Shown here: positions 12,508 through 25,058 of the stretch, piece after piece
Numbering within the stretch: the stretch's first letter is position 1
Layout: every line of letters starts with the position of its first letter
NCBI GenBank assembly: GCA_027257055.1
Contig: JAPVLO010000381.1
Span: forward strand, 1,364,001 to 1,428,000
Direction: 5' to 3'
DNA: 64,000 bases
Origin: Cephalopachus bancanus
Taxonomy: Eukaryota > Chordata > Mammalia > Primates > Tarsiidae
Made by a program: the position numbers and the translations under genes
The notes under the pieces: generated by a model
Databases searched by the model: none
Told to the model about the DNA's origin: nothing
What the model saw: the letters and a program-made list of their open reading frames with translations, nothing else

Positions 12508-14200
12508 GCAAAACAACTCTGTCCTTGAAAAACTTACAGATGGTTCTAAGAGTGCAAACCAGTACCTCCCTTTTCAGGAGGTCAGGCTAGTTAAATGAGT
12601 TAGCATGGTCTTTATCTTATTAATTACATAGTTCATGCACTGGTTCCCTCCTGCTCCTTTTTTAAAAATGAAGCTCAATCAGTGAATGTTTCTCTCATCA
12701 TAGCATTCTAGGCATTTTGCTTTCACCTGCTGTGGAATGGTGGCATTATGGTGACCGTCAGTCCGCCACTTTCCAAATCACCTGGACAACCAGTGGCTTC
12801 ACCTAATTTTTTTAAAAAGGGGCACAATAACACAAGGAGAGAGAGCACTATAAGGTTTACAGATAGTTGATACCGACTATAGTATATTTCAGGGTTTATT
12901 CGTAAAAAGGTGCTAAGGATCCTGTCCATAGTTACAATTCATTCAGTGACAGGCAGGCTGATGTACAGCTACACTTTGTGAAGTTAATTTTACTTGATCT
13001 CAAAAGAGTGAGTTTTTCCAGAAACTCCCAAGGTCTCCGTTTGGTTAACCAAAGATGCCTAAACTGTCTCAACTGTCACTGCTTTCCAATACAGATACAT
13101 CATGACGTTTAAATTCCAGCCTCAATTGAGGAAAAATGGACTCGGCTTTATGATTCTTCTTTTTCTAATCAAGTGGGAGTGATAGAGAATAATTACATTG
13201 AGTTTAATTAAGAATGGCTCTTTTGTTAAACTCAGCCCAGTTTCCCAATATTTCTGATGGTCACCATCTTTAAATATTGACTAGAGAAACAGTTTTCTGA
13301 ATCTTCAAGGTAGCAATCTAAATATAATAATCTACTCTATAACGCATGACGTTTTTGGTTTGATAAACTGTTGTTTCTTGAAACACTTGGAAGCGATTTT
13401 TTTTAATATACTATACCTCAAAAAAAGTCCTATTCTGTGGTCACGTGCACTTAGGGAAGGCTGCATACTCTGTCCCCTTTAGGGTCACAAAACACATCAA
13501 CTGTTCCAAGTCCTGAAGCCTCTTTCATGTTAAATTTCACCGCTCTCAGAAAGTTTTCCCAACACTCCTGTAACATCCTGGGCTGAGGCAAGAGAGAGAA
13601 GAGAATACTAGAGAAGAGTCTAGAGAAGACCCATAGCCTACCCATCACAGCTGGGGACAAAGGTAACCCTGGCACAGGCCTGAGGGCACATGAGATGGAC
13701 GAGAGGCCCTTGCAAGTAATAACTATCAAATCCATGCCAAACTGCAACCATGACTGAAATCTACTTGAAACAACAAATACAAATAGGCTCTGTTGTCTCT
13801 AACTGCATGTATATGAATGGGTCATGTGAAAATCAGTGCTTAGTTCAATATGACTTTCAACGGTGCCGGTCTACATAGACCTACCATGCTTACATATAGT
13901 CCCAATGTATCTCATTCGATATGCTGGCCCTCAGAGCCATGGATGTCCACCACGACGCCTAAGCAGCAGATTTGTAAGAAGCATTTTAAAGTGTTTTTCC
14001 TTTACCCATTGAAAAATCAATATTCAATCAAAAGAAATTAAGGTTGATTTTGAAGGGATGGGAAATTCCCCTTAAATGGTTTTGACCCTATTTTTTCCAT
14101 AAAATTAAAGAAATATTTAAGTCTAAAATAAAAGTCTCAACATTAGGCTTAAAATACTAAGTATCAACTATTTAAATACCAACTATTTTAAAAATTCTAT
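12508..14200. other. Intron sequence, nothing recognised
   Basis: AT-rich unique-looking DNA with no supported feature. Confidence 0.55.
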
Positions 14201-14500
14201 TGGCTGGGCTCAGTGGTTCAGCCTATAATCCCAGCACTTTGGGAGGCTGAGGCAAGTAGATTGCCTGAGTCCGCGGGTTCGGGACTAGTCTAGACAACTC
14301 GGCAAGACCTCGTCTCCGCAATAAATTAAAAATTAGCCTGGCATGGAGGCAAGCACCTGCAGTTCCAACAACTTGGAAGGCTGAGGCGGAAGGATCGCCA
14401 GAGCCCAGCAGGTTGATACTAGGGTGGCTGTGAGTGTGCCACTGCACACTCCAGCAACAGAGTGAGACTCCAACTGAAAAATAATAATAATAATAATAAT
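14201..14500 (+). mobile_element. Alu, derived type
   Basis: TGGCTGGGCTCAGTGGTTCAG to an (AAT)n tail, flanked by AATTCTATT on both sides (target-site duplication). Confidence 0.92.
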
Positions 14501-14609
14501 TCTATTAAATGACAGTTTAAGTGTGGAAGTTTGGTCCTACTCACGTAGCGAAAAGCCCACAAGCACTGGCATGGACAGGCACGTACTTTTCTGGGTCTAA
14601 GCATTTTGT

Positions 14610-14712
14610 CTGTAAGTAGAAGAGGGTGGCAGTATCCACCTCATGGGGTTGTGGTGAGAGGCTGGTCATCCGTTAAACATGCAAAGCACTTGGAACAGCA
14701 CTGCACATAAGT
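14610..14712 (+). mobile_element. MIR fragment
   Basis: CACCTCATGGGGTTGTGGTG and GCAAAGCACTTGGAACAGC match the 3' half of MIR. Confidence 0.7.
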
Positions 14713-15356
14713 TGTCAGCAAAGAAGACCTACTATTACATTCCTGCTTTTACGACTCTATCTGATCATGTTTGTTGTCCCAAATGTGTTACTCATAAATA
14801 AAAAGGAAAATAAATATCTCCCACACTGAAGAGCCTACGTAACTGAGATTACTTCTTCCCAACACTGCTGCAGAATCCTTACTCCTCCATCCAGCATAGC
14901 CACCAATTACCCACAGCACTGTCTTCCAAATCACCCATACAACCAGTGCCTCTCTCTACTTCTGCCTAAAACTCTCTCTTCAATTATGGATTCAATCACC
15001 TGATATCCATCAAATACCTCCTGCAGGCATCAGGTCCTGTCTTTAAAAACCCATTAGTCTAGAAGAAGAGGAAAAGGAAAAAGCATTCCAATGGTGTAAA
15101 ACATTTCAGAGTGGAGACATATCCCAGACAGGGTACTGGCTGCCCCCAGAGAGGGAAGCAAGCTGGCCAGGTAGACAGGCACCTGCAGTGGAGGGCACTG
15201 GCTCAGGGCACTCCAAATCCCAGACGGGCAGGACCAGCCTAGTCAGGACCCGCAGCGAAAGGCTGTCAGATGCGACAGACTCCTGGAGACTGTGCTGAAA
15301 TGTCAGTCGATTCTGAATTCCGCAGAGCACTCCGAAGGGACCTGAAGGGAGTTAAT

Positions 15357-15734
15357 GTTCAGATCCACTCTCGAGAAAGACCAATGCAGCAATGTGCAGA
15401 CCCACGCTTGTTGGAAAGACCACTCAAGGAATGTTCAGATCCACACTTGGCAAAGACCACTGAAGCACACCGCTTAGATCCACGCTTGGGAAAGAATGGT
15501 GTAACAACATTCAGATCCATACTCGGGAAAGACCGCTGAAGAAATGTTCAGATCCACACTCGAGAAAGACCAATGCAGCAACGTTCCGATTCACGCTTGT
15601 TGCAAAGGCCACTGAAGCCCACCATTCAGATCCACACTTGGGAAGAACGACATAACAACAATCAGATCGACACTCAAGAAAGACCACTGAAGCCACATTC
15701 AGATCCACACTTGGGAAAGACCACTGAAACAGCG
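15357..15734. repeat. Minisatellite, about ten units of 36-41 bp
   Basis: Units begin with (G/A)TTCAGATCCACACT and continue (T/C)GGGAAAGACCACTGAAGC. Units 1 and 6 (15357, 15546) share CTCGAGAAAGACCAATGCAG. Units 2 and 7 (15394, 15583) share CACGCTTGTTG. Both pairs are 189 bp apart, showing a higher-order period. Confidence 0.92.
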
Positions 15735-15824
15735 TGGAGAAAGAGATGGAGGAGGAATGTGGAAGCTGGCCGACCAAATCAGTGAGCACCAAGTATTTCA
15801 CGGTACCTTCAAAGTTCATTCATT

Positions 15825-16005
15825 CCTACAGTAACTCCGTGGGGGCGGGGACTGCTATCCCATGGAGTAGACAGGAGATGAGTTTCAACAGGACCAAAGA
15901 CTTGCCCAGGGTCACATAATCATGAAAAAGAGGCTGAAACAGGCTCCAGAATCCAGGTCTCCTCACCCCACAGCCCTCTCTCCTCAGTGCTTGAAATGAA
16001 ATGAC
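15825..16005 (-). mobile_element. MIR
   Basis: ACTTGCCCAGGGTCACATAA and CCAGAATCCAGGTCTCC are hallmarks of the MIR reverse strand. Confidence 0.8.
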
Positions 16006-16395
16006 ACGGCAGAGTCTCATCACAACCCAGCTGGGAATTCAAGCTGGCTAGTCAGTTTCCTAACTATAACAGCATGGTACATAAATCATAGCCCATTAAA
16101 TAGAGTTGATTCAGTAAATTTTGATGAACTGTGCTTTAGTCCTAAAAATTGGCTGCTACTAAATATTTTTTAGCCCTTTTCAAAGCCCCAAATAAGGTCC
16201 ATGCCTATCAAACAATTAAGCAGAACTTTAGTTTAATCCTTCCACTGTGAACATGTAATCTCCTAATCTGACCAATGGTGTCACCTGCCGGGTTGTGAAT
16301 ATGAAGTCTTCATAGGTAGCAGGATATAGTCAACTCTGGGTTACGCAGAACTGTGGCAAATGAAATATTTTGGTTAACTTAATCGTCTGTTTTTG
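16006..16395. other. Intron sequence, nothing recognised
   Basis: No supported feature. Confidence 0.5.
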
Positions 16396-16687
16396 TCAGG
16401 TATGGTAGCTCAAGCCTGTAATCGCAGCACTTTGGGAGGCTGAGGCGAAAGGACTGCCTGAGCCCACAGTTTAAGAACACCCTGGGCAACTTGGCGAGAC
16501 CTCATCTCTACAATAAATCCAAAAATTAGCCAGGCGTGGTTAGTTCCAGCTACCTGGAAGGCTGAGGTGGAAGGATCGCCTGAGCCCAGCGGGTCAATGC
16601 TAGGGTGGCCATGAGTGTGTCACTGCACTCCAGCCTGGGTGACGGAGTGAGCCTCCAACTCAGAAAAGAAAGAAAGAAAGAAAGAAG
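16396..16687 (+). mobile_element. Alu, derived type
   Basis: Starts GTCAGGTATGGTAGCTCAAG, ends CCAACTCAGAAAAG and a (GAAA)n tail. Confidence 0.9.
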
Positions 16688-17525
16688 ATATTCTAGCTTA
16701 CCAATTTTCAAATAATTAGAATAAAGTAACTTAAAACTAAAACCAAACTGAATGAGATTATTCCAGGTCTCTACTTTAATGGTTAACAGGTAACCAGCAT
16801 TTTTTGAAGGCTTCTCAGGGGACAGGAACTTTTCCAAGTGTCTTATTTTAGATCTGTTAACTCATTGCAGTATACATTACTGCATTTAATTCACTGAAAA
16901 ACTAGAACTGTCATTCTGACTCCTCAAATACAAATCTGGTTATCTTAGACTGCTTTGGCTGTTTGGCTTCTGGAGAAACAAAATCTGTATCTCTCCACAT
17001 CATTAGCGGACGGATTTTCTTCACTGCCAGCAGACAGTGAGCGCCTGAGTCAGCAGACCCCCTCGGCCGCCACCTCCCAGAGCATCCTCAGTCACACCGC
17101 AGGCTCCGCCCTCACCAGCTGTGCTCATCAGGAGACGTCACTGCAAACCAACTTGCAGGTGAGTCGGGGCCCTTCTTCCGCATGGTTTCTCTATTTCAGC
17201 CCTGCCCCAGAGCAGCTGCGGGCCCTTCTCCTTCCTGCTAGCCGCCATCTGCTGCCGTCCCGTACAGAGACACAGCCGACTGACTGACTGCCACTCGGAC
17301 TCTCCGTGGACCCCTGGGGCTGAAAAGCTCTGGCCTGCTGTCTCCTTTGCTGCCTCACGCGGCCGACTCCCCATCTCCCGGTTCGGTCCACGGCACCCCC
17401 GAAAAGGCAGGGTCCTCCCTCTCCAAGTCACTCCAGAACAGTGGCCACCATGGGGCCAATTCTGCTCACCCCCACCTCCCAGGAACAACTGCCAACGGCA
17501 AATTCTTGATCGTCCCAACGGTGGT
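16688..17525. other. Intron sequence, nothing recognised
   Basis: 17020-17480 is moderately GC-rich. I see no exon. Confidence 0.5.
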
Positions 17526-17708
17526 GATTAATCAGGGGGTCAAGGAGGAATGTGCTTTGGGCATCTCGTGGGTAGACCAGCGATGCTGCTAAACATCCCA
17601 CAGGCACAAAGCCTCCTCCCCCCCCCCAGATATACCCAGTCCCAACTGTCAATAGTGCAAGGCTGAGAAACCCAGGATGGAATATGACATCAGACCAAGT
17701 GCCCAGTG
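17526..17708 (-). mobile_element. hAT-like MER-class repeat, copy A
   Basis: GATGCTGCTAAACATCCCAC, CAACTGTCAATAGTGCAAGG and TGAGAAACCC recall a common nonautonomous hAT-type MER family. Shares GATTAATCAGGGGGTCAAGG and the distal CAGACCAAGTGCC with copy C. Strand is relative to copy B; the exact family is not named. Confidence 0.6.
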
Positions 17709-18017
17709 TTCCTGTTCTCACTGGAAGCAAACGGAAACGCAACTTCTCGGACACCGCCACAGCGCCTAAGGGCAAGTTGGTGAACATCCCCTGTGCCTAA
17801 AGAGAAGAGACACACGTCTCTCGCCACACTTGCCGCTTACAGACTGCCACACCTGCTGCCACTGCTCTGGCCAAAGTGCCTGGAAACAGCCTCACACCCT
17901 TTGGAACAGGTCACCACATGGCGCTCCCTACAATGGGAACCAACTTGTATTCTTTGCATGCCAAGGGGGTCTTTCCATTAAAAGCGATTCATGGTCAACT
18001 GATTTCACTTTCAGGGT

Positions 18018-18216
18018 CAGGGTTGCTCGGCCTTGGCACTGCCGCCGTCTGGCCTGGCAGCTCCCTGCTGGGGAGGGGTCCGTCTGGGCCCTGTAGGATG
18101 GAGGGCATCTCTGGTCTCACCCCCAGATGCAGGAGCCACCCCTTCCCCATGACAGAATGTCTCCAGACAATGCTAAACATCCCCTGGGGCGAGATTGCTC
18201 CCACGCCCCCCACCCC
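18018..18216 (+). mobile_element. hAT-like MER-class repeat, copy B (opposite orientation)
   Basis: GGCCTTGGCACTGCC, GATGCAGGAGCCACCCC, ATGTCTCCAGACAATGC and CATCCCCTGGGG appear in the order of the same family read on the other strand. Confidence 0.6.
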
Positions 18217-18650
18217 CCAGAGTCTCTGTTTTAGAGGGTTTTTTAAACAGCTGCTAATCTACGTTTTTCACTTCCAGACTTTGATACATTGGGTTTGCTA
18301 GGCACAAATATATTTAATAACTCAGTCAACAAGTTCTTGTATGCTGATATTCTTAAAACAGAATTCCACCTATGAACATGAAGCCAGAAAGAATAAAATG
18401 GAAATTCTGAACGTTAAACATTACCTAAGCACCATGACAACCTGGCTTACAGAGCAACATGTGATCATCTCACTGACTAACCTGGTCATCAGACTGTTTT
18501 GCTCACAGTTAAGTTCTTAGTGATGCCATTTACTCTCTGGCATGACAAAACTCACCATATAAAACAGTAGCTAACATTTATTTAACATACACGACTTATT
18601 TACTATCTTTGTAGTGACACACACACAACTTTTAAAAACCCCTTTCAATG

Positions 18651-18845
18651 GCAATTAATCAGGGGGTCAAGGAAGAATGTGCTGTGGGCATCCCGTGGGC
18701 AAAGACCAGCAAGGCCACTAAGTATCCTACAATGCACAGAAGAGACCGCCCCCCCCCCAAAAAAGGTATATCCAGTCCGAACTGCCAACAGCACAAAGTT
18801 CAGAAACCCGGGTCTAGAATGCAACCTCAGACCAAGTGCCACATC
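18651..18845 (-). mobile_element. hAT-like MER-class repeat, copy C
   Basis: AATTAATCAGGGGGTCAAGG, GTATCCTACAATGCACAG, ACAGCACAAAGTTCAGAAAC and CAGACCAAGTGCC parallel copy A over its whole length. Confidence 0.6.
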
Positions 18846-18849
18846 TGTA

Positions 18850-19005
18850 AGGTAAGTACTATTCAGTATGAGGCAATATTCAGCTGAGGCCCAGAAAGGC
18901 TAAGTAACCTGCCCAGAGTCACACAGGTCATCTGGGACCGAGCCAGCATCTCGACCCAAGCAGCCCAACTCAAGATCCACGTTCCTACCTGCAACGCTGC
19001 GCTGC
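18850..19005 (-). mobile_element. MIR
   Basis: CAGCTGAGGCCCAGAAAGGC, AAGTAACCTGCCCAGAGTCA and CACACAGGTCATC match the MIR reverse strand. Confidence 0.8.
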
Positions 19006-19549
19006 TTCTCACAAAATGGCAGGCCACGTAACAGTTATGCACCCACACCCTCGCACATCATAGGGGATTTCACTTACCTTCCTCCAATGACATTTCTGCT
19101 ACATCCTAATGACAAAACTGCCCAGTGTGTCCACAGCACGCATGCCACGCGTTCGCCCAGTGACAGCCCTGACACAGTCTCCCCATCCCAACCACTGGAC
19201 TCCAACTCTGGCTCCACCAAACACCACACGTCCTTCGTCCCCAGGCCCCTGGCAGGACACCTTCCCACCTCCTTGAGAGGGAACTGTGGCCTGGAACTGA
19301 CTTTGGACAGCGGGCATGAGAAGGAAACACGTCATATCCAGGTAGAAGCTTCACGTCACAGCCGACTTGCCAACCCCTTCCTGGAAGCACGTGGAGACGG
19401 AGCCTTCACTGGCCTGGGTCTGAGGGGCTCTAGTGACCCCAAGGAGTGGCATCTCCCTGCCAAGTTGCACAACGTATCTCATGAATGACAAATAAGCTCT
19501 TGCTTGTCTAAGCCTCTGGAAGTTCAGGGCTGTTTCTTACTGTTCCATC
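19006..19549. other. Intron sequence, nothing recognised
   Basis: Contains a spurious open frame of about 130 codons with no recognisable domain. Confidence 0.5.
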
Positions 19550-19745
19550 ACTTAGACTACTCTGAGTGATATCATTACTTATCAGCTGTGTGACGTTAGG
19601 CAGGATACTTAACCTCTCTGTGTCTGTTTCCTCATCTGTTAAATGCAGATAACAGTAGCAACCACTTCAGTGGTGCTGTGAGAATTCAGCAAGTTAATCT
19701 AAATAAAGCACCCAGAACACCACCTGGCACATAGGAAGAGCCCAT
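19550..19745 (+). mobile_element. MIR, well preserved
   Basis: TCAGCTGTGTGACGTTAGGC, ACTTAACCTCTCTGTGTC, TTTCCTCATCTGTTAAATG and CACCTGGCACATAGG in MIR order. Confidence 0.88.
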
Positions 19746-21865
19746 GACTCTCCCTGGAAATTCTCATGCGAACTAGCTAATAAATCTCTACAGTTTGAGG
19801 GATGGATGGCAAATACATACATGGCTTCTACATTGTTTCTTACTATTTCGATACCAAAGCGCGAAATACGCAGACTCAAACACTAACAACTGACAGCACA
19901 GAAGACTGAATAAAAAACCCCAGGATATCCTCTGTTACAAAATGACACGGGAGAAAACCTCCAAGACTAGGAGGTAGGAGAGAGATGATGGCATTTAACA
20001 GACCCGACGTCTCCTCATCCCCTGCCAGCAACACAGACGTAAACAAGCACAAACACACACGCTCTTCTCCATGTGCAGGATGAGCTTGCCAACCCGCGAG
20101 AGAGAGAGGTTCAACAGGAGGCGGGGAGGCAGTGCCAACTGGCCGCGTGGCGTGCACAGCAGTGTCTCCTGCCAAGCCAGCACCTGACGTCTAGCGACTG
20201 GGACACAGTGTGCAGGAAGGGACGACGTGGCACGGAAACCAACTGGCAGGTCCCTAGACGCGCGGCGAAGTAACTTGGTCAGGAAGAAGGCCGCGCTTGG
20301 AATCTTGAGACACTCTAAAGAACACGTCTTCCCAAGGAGACTTTCACCAGCTGCTCTCTCGTTTACGTGGGAGAGAATCACCCCTGACCTCACCAGGGGA
20401 GATGGTTACACACGCCGCAAGGCGGCTGCCATGTCAGCCTCCAGCACACTGAAAGTGCAAGCTTGGGATGGGGGTCTCCAGCAAGTAGCGTGTACTGTGG
20501 TGACATCCTGGGAACTTGGCTGCATGAGCGATGGTTTTCAAGAACTCCTGAAGGAGGGGGCCCTAGACCTGAAGGGTCGGCGGGAGAGTTGTACGGATGC
20601 ATGTTACTGGCAAAGGGCTGGTAATAAGACCGAGGACAGAGCATACTCCATAGTCTTAACTGGACACAAGACATAAGCTTCGGGGCCTGCAGGCCCAGTC
20701 TCAGCAATCTCCCGCCGGGTCAATTCAGCGAGAGTCCCCCCCACTTGATGCCTGGCTCTTCACTCTGCCTTTGAGATGAAAGTCCTTGGCCTGCCTTCAC
20801 CAAGATCCTGGGAAGTCACTTCGGAATCCCCTACCCGCCCCCTGGGGTCTCTTACTAACTTCCCGCTGTTAGTAACCCTCCCTCACTCTGCTCACGGCCA
20901 TACCCCCTGCCGTCTTGCTGGGCTGTGTGCTACACTGCCCGGCTGCAACCATCTTCAATAAGGCCTTCCTGGCCTTTTACCAAATGTCAGAAGCACTTCT
21001 CCTGAACATCCCTGAGCTTGATCAGAATTGGGCACAGCCAAGTCTAGCCTGCCTGGCAAACTTGGCCCAGCAGAGGGAAGGAGCCACTGGGTGTCACAGC
21101 CTAGGAGGGCGTGGGAGACTCGGACACAGTCGAAGCAGCGGCCTCACCAGCCGCCACACCTTCAGGAAAAGGCCGTGGGGCTGCCACAGACAACTGCTGC
21201 CCTCACAGTTTGCCAGCACATGAATCTGCTCAGTCCTGCACACCCAGGATGCTTTTCCGGACCAGGCCTGACAGGCGTCGTGGGGGAGGAACCTGAGAAT
21301 CGTGACCTGCTGTCGACCAAGACAGAGTTGGTAGCCGTGAAGCCAGAGTCGGCCTGAGTTGCTCCAGAGGAGTGAGTAGCCAATGCCTCCTCGAATCCAG
21401 CACAGGTCCATCCAGGCTCCCATCTGGACAGGCCCATCCACACCTGACCAGGTCCACAGCTGGCCAGGCCCAGAGCTAACCAGGTGGCCAGGCCCACACA
21501 CCTGACTGCTAAACAGAAAATGCCTGCGGCCTGCGGCGTAGGGAGAGCGTACTTCCTCTGGGAGCCGTTTTGGCGGCCCCAACACACCGCCTGAAGGATG
21601 CCTTGACTGCCACTGTCCTCCTCCCACAGGGGCCCCACCTCCCGCCTCCTCAAACGCAGCGTTTGCAGCTTCTCAGTCCTCGTCTTCCTAGCGGACTCCG
21701 AGACTACTTAGCTATTTCAGGCACAAAAACGGACAGGCACACAACTTCGAAGCTAATTGTTTTTCCCCTCCCTTGCCCTTTCCAGTCTCAAGACACCATA
21801 TCAGTCCTCTAAGCACTCTTGAAAAATGACGGCTTCATTGTGCGGCACTGTCCTTGGTCAACTGT
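19746..21865. other. Intron sequence with one short GC-rich motif run
   Basis: 21410-21505 repeats variants of GGCCAGGCCCA and CTGACCAGGT several times, a degenerate minisatellite. The rest shows nothing I can name. Confidence 0.5.
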
Positions 21866-21997
21866 TTTTCTTTTTTTAGAGAGAAAGAGTCTTGCAATGT
21901 TGCCCAGGCTGGTCTTGAACCCTTGGTCTCAAGGGATCCGCCGCCCTCGGCCTCTCAAAGGGCTGGGATTACAAGCATGAACCACTGCGCCCAGGCT
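21866..21997 (-). mobile_element. Alu left-monomer (FLAM-like)
   Basis: TTTTTAGAGAGAAAGAGTC then TTGCCCAGGCTGGTCTTGAA and a single arm, ending CCACTGCGCCCAGGCT. Confidence 0.8.
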
Positions 21998-22460
21998 TTT
22001 TCCTTGTGTTGTCCGATTTTAAATATACTGGAACATCCTAGATGCATCTGGCTCATGTAAGGCATTCTTCATCAATCTTTTTTCTTGTTTACCTCCTCTT
22101 CAGCTTGGAATTTGCGCCTTTTCACAACTCTATGTGGGCGGCTATTTCTGCCAAGATTGTGCCAACAAGACTGGCTATGAATCCACCTACTTTGTGTACG
22201 GGGAATATTTTTGTTTCCATCACAGATCGCTATTAAAACACGAAGGGTATGCTGCAGGCTGCTGCCCGGGGACAAGCAGGAAAAGCTGGTGTCCAAGAAG
22301 TCAAGCATGCGGGGAAATAACGAGACTAGTGAAGTGAGTTCTGAATCACACGTGCTGCTCAGAAGACAAAAAAGACATCTGTGAGGGAGGATCAACCTCA
22401 GAGACCGTCACTGCTCTTCAGTCCACGTGTATACAAGTGTTTTCATTAAAATAACCGTCA
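21998..22460. other. Intron sequence, nothing recognised
   Basis: Short frames on both strands; see rejected items. Confidence 0.5.
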
Positions 22461-22757
22461 AGCCGGGCTCGGTGGCTCAGCCTGTAATCCCGCAGCTTTG
22501 GGAGGCTGAGATGAGTGGATTGCCTGAGCCCACGGGTTCAAGAACCGCCTGGGCAGTGAGACCTCATCTCTAAACAAATCAAAAAATCAGCCAGGTGTGG
22601 TAGTGCATGTCTGTAATTCTGGCTACTTGGAAGGCTGAGGCAGAAGGATCGCCGGAGCCCAGCAGGTCGAGGCTGCGGTGGCCGGGAGCGGCCACTGCAC
22701 TCCAGTCTGGGCGACAGAGTGAGACTCCGACTCAAAAAAAAATAAAAAAATAAAAAA
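22461..22757 (+). mobile_element. Alu, youngest type (short left arm)
   Basis: Has GGGCAGTGAGACC (5-nt deletion) and GGGAGCGGCCACTG (1-nt deletion). Flanked by AAAATAACCGTC on both sides. Confidence 0.93.
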
Positions 22758-24237
22758 TAAAAATAACCGTCCAGAGTTAACTTTTACCCAAGATCTGTCT
22801 GAGGAGATTAAAAGGCATCATCTTAGGTTCCAATGTTTAACCACTCCACCTTCAGCAATGTCCACCTCATTTCTACCTTAAAGACAAAGAGGAGATTAAA
22901 GGATCCTCAGAAGAACTGCAATTAACCGCCAAGCACAACACAAGATGTATCGATTCGAAACGTTCCTTTAAGAGTAATTAAGACCTACCTGCAGTGAGCG
23001 TTAGACACCACACGTGCTCAGAGTGGGCCCAGAACACCCCCGAGAGGAGGTATTACGCTGTTTCTGAAGATGACCAACTTTTTTGAAAGTTCATTAAGAC
23101 TTCTCGAGGGGTTTTAGAATAAGCACCGTTTCACCTAATTATTTAATAAAGCAGTTTGGGAAACCTGTTTCAACTTAAGATACTAACAGGGGTTCTTTTG
23201 TTTTTCTAAATTAACAAATAAACTGTATCTGTGTGTGGTGTACAACGTTTCAACAGACACAAACACCATGAGTGATTCTCTCAGGGTGACGAGCACATCT
23301 GCCGCCTCCTCACTCCCTTCCACTCTTGTGATGAGGACGTCTCAGATCCACCCTCCTGGCATTTTCGAGCGTGTGGGACATCCCTGTTGACGACAGTGAG
23401 CAGCTGTGCCGACCTGCTGTGTGCCCCACCCCACGCCCCCCGCGTGCCCAAGCCCTGCACTCAGGGCACGACCCACACGCTCACCAGACCCGGCCAGGTC
23501 ATCAAGCATCCACGCCCCACACGCGCAGCAGACCCAGCCGGTCGTCACCACTGCCTCTGTAAGGGGAGTGAAGTCTTCCTTTTTAAAAACGTTCCTTTGG
23601 TGCTAAAAACTTTAAACCTAATGCTGCTGCTCACATCAACATGAAATGGACACAAGTCTAAGCGTTCCAATTGACATGGGACATACAGACTAAACGCGAT
23701 TTGGAAGAGACCCGAGTAGACTTTCTCCAACACTCCCCCTTGGGCAGAAAGGCAGTGAACCCGCCCAACTCACAGACTGTCTGTCGGACTCTGTGGGGTC
23801 CGTTTGCTTTTCCTGTGTCATTCACAGAAGTCAAGGCCTGAGGCCCTGGGCAGGTTGAAGCATCTGAGCAAAGGGAACGTGCCAGGACGTGCCTGGCACA
23901 GCCCACGGCCCACACCAGCACGCCTGAATCCGCAACACCACACGAGGACACGACAGAGAGCAGGCGTGGCCCGGAAACGCATCTACACCACAGAGAACGT
24001 GACTCTCTCTCTAAAGCAAAACATCAGAAGCCCTGACAACTGAGACACTACACTCCTGGGAAACAGAGCGGGGTCTCCCCTGCGCCCTCCCACAAGCTTC
24101 TCCGCTTCCCAGCCTGTGGCTGGGGCTCCTACGTCTACTACCGAACTTGTTCATAGCGCCAAACGCTGTAGTGAAAACCTGAAATAAAGGTCCAAGTCAT
24201 CTGAAAGCTGTACTCATATCTTAAGATGGCATACCCG
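22758..24237. other. Intron sequence, nothing recognised
   Basis: No supported feature. 23360-23560 is CpG-containing and GC-rich. Confidence 0.5.
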
Positions 24238-24502
24238 GGCCGGGCTTGGTGGCTCAGTCTGTCGTCCCAGCACTTTGGGAGGCCCAGGTGAGCGGATCAC
24301 CTGAGCCCATGGGTTCGAGTCCAGCCCGAGCAACTTGGCGAGACCTCGTCTCTACAATAAATCAAAAATTAGCCGGGCATTGGAAGGCTGAGGCAGAAGG
24401 ATTGCCAGAGCTCAGAAGGTCGATGCTGGGGTGGCCATGAGTGTGCCACAGCCCTCCAGCCTGGGCAACGGAATGAGATTCCATCTCAAAAAAAAAAAAA
24501 AG
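24238..24502 (+). mobile_element. Alu, derived type, right-arm deletion
   Basis: Starts GGCCGGGCTTGGTGGCTCAG. The stretch after TTAGCCGGGCAT is missing about 30 bp. It sits directly before a duplicated non-Alu segment. Confidence 0.9.
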
Positions 24503-24640
24503 ACTACATGCCTGAACAATGAAGATTATATGTCAAAGAATATTGCAAAATAGGATTCTCTGATGGGAAAGGAGGGATCTATACACTCTTAATCAAATAT
24601 TTTTCTATTTCAACTTAAAAAAATTTTTTATTACAAATCA
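24503..24640 (+). repeat. Dispersed duplicated segment, copy 1
   Basis: About 138 bp almost the same as 42953-43091. By eye about 9 differences occur in the first 60 bp; the next 60 bp (from GGGAAAGGAGGGATC on) are identical. Both copies directly follow an Alu in the same orientation. Family unknown. Confidence 0.8.
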
Positions 24641-24934
24641 ACATCATAATGCCATATGATTCTCTTTCACTCTTCCCAAAGAAGGAATACTTGGCCTAAA
24701 CACGCTCCAACTGCCAATCTGATATACAATTTAATCACAAACATAAAACCGCTTCGACACAAAAATTCCTCTCCCCACAGATGCCTCACGTGTCTAACAT
24801 TCTGCACTCTTTCCTACCAAGGAACATTTCTAGGATGAAATAGTATTTCCAAAATTACCTACAGTGGAGAGATTTGAAAAACGAAGTTCTTCTGTCCTAA
24901 TAATAGCTAAGACTTGCACTTACATTTTGGAAAT

Positions 24935-25058
24935 GTTTTTCCTCAAACATTAGTGGGCACAAGACTCCCCTGGGAAGCTGGTTCAAAATGAAAATGTGGG
25001 GGTTCCGGACCCAGGAAATGGGATTCAGTGGGCCAAGGGTAGGGCCAGGTGCTACTGT
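24935..25058. mobile_element. MER5A/MER20-like hAT fragment
   Basis: AGACTCCCCTGGGAAGCTGG then a GGACCCAGGAAATGGGATTC segment, the layout of MER5-type elements. Diverged. Confidence 0.5.

Noticed and set aside
15270..15785. Repetitive peptide frames across the 37-38 bp repeat
   Set aside because: Unit lengths are not multiples of three, so no frame is maintained; stops interrupt.
22134..22337. Plus-strand frame with CxxC and His/Cys pattern resembling a zinc finger
   Set aside because: Too short, spacing does not fit a known LIM or RING pattern, and no splice sites or homologue are recognised.
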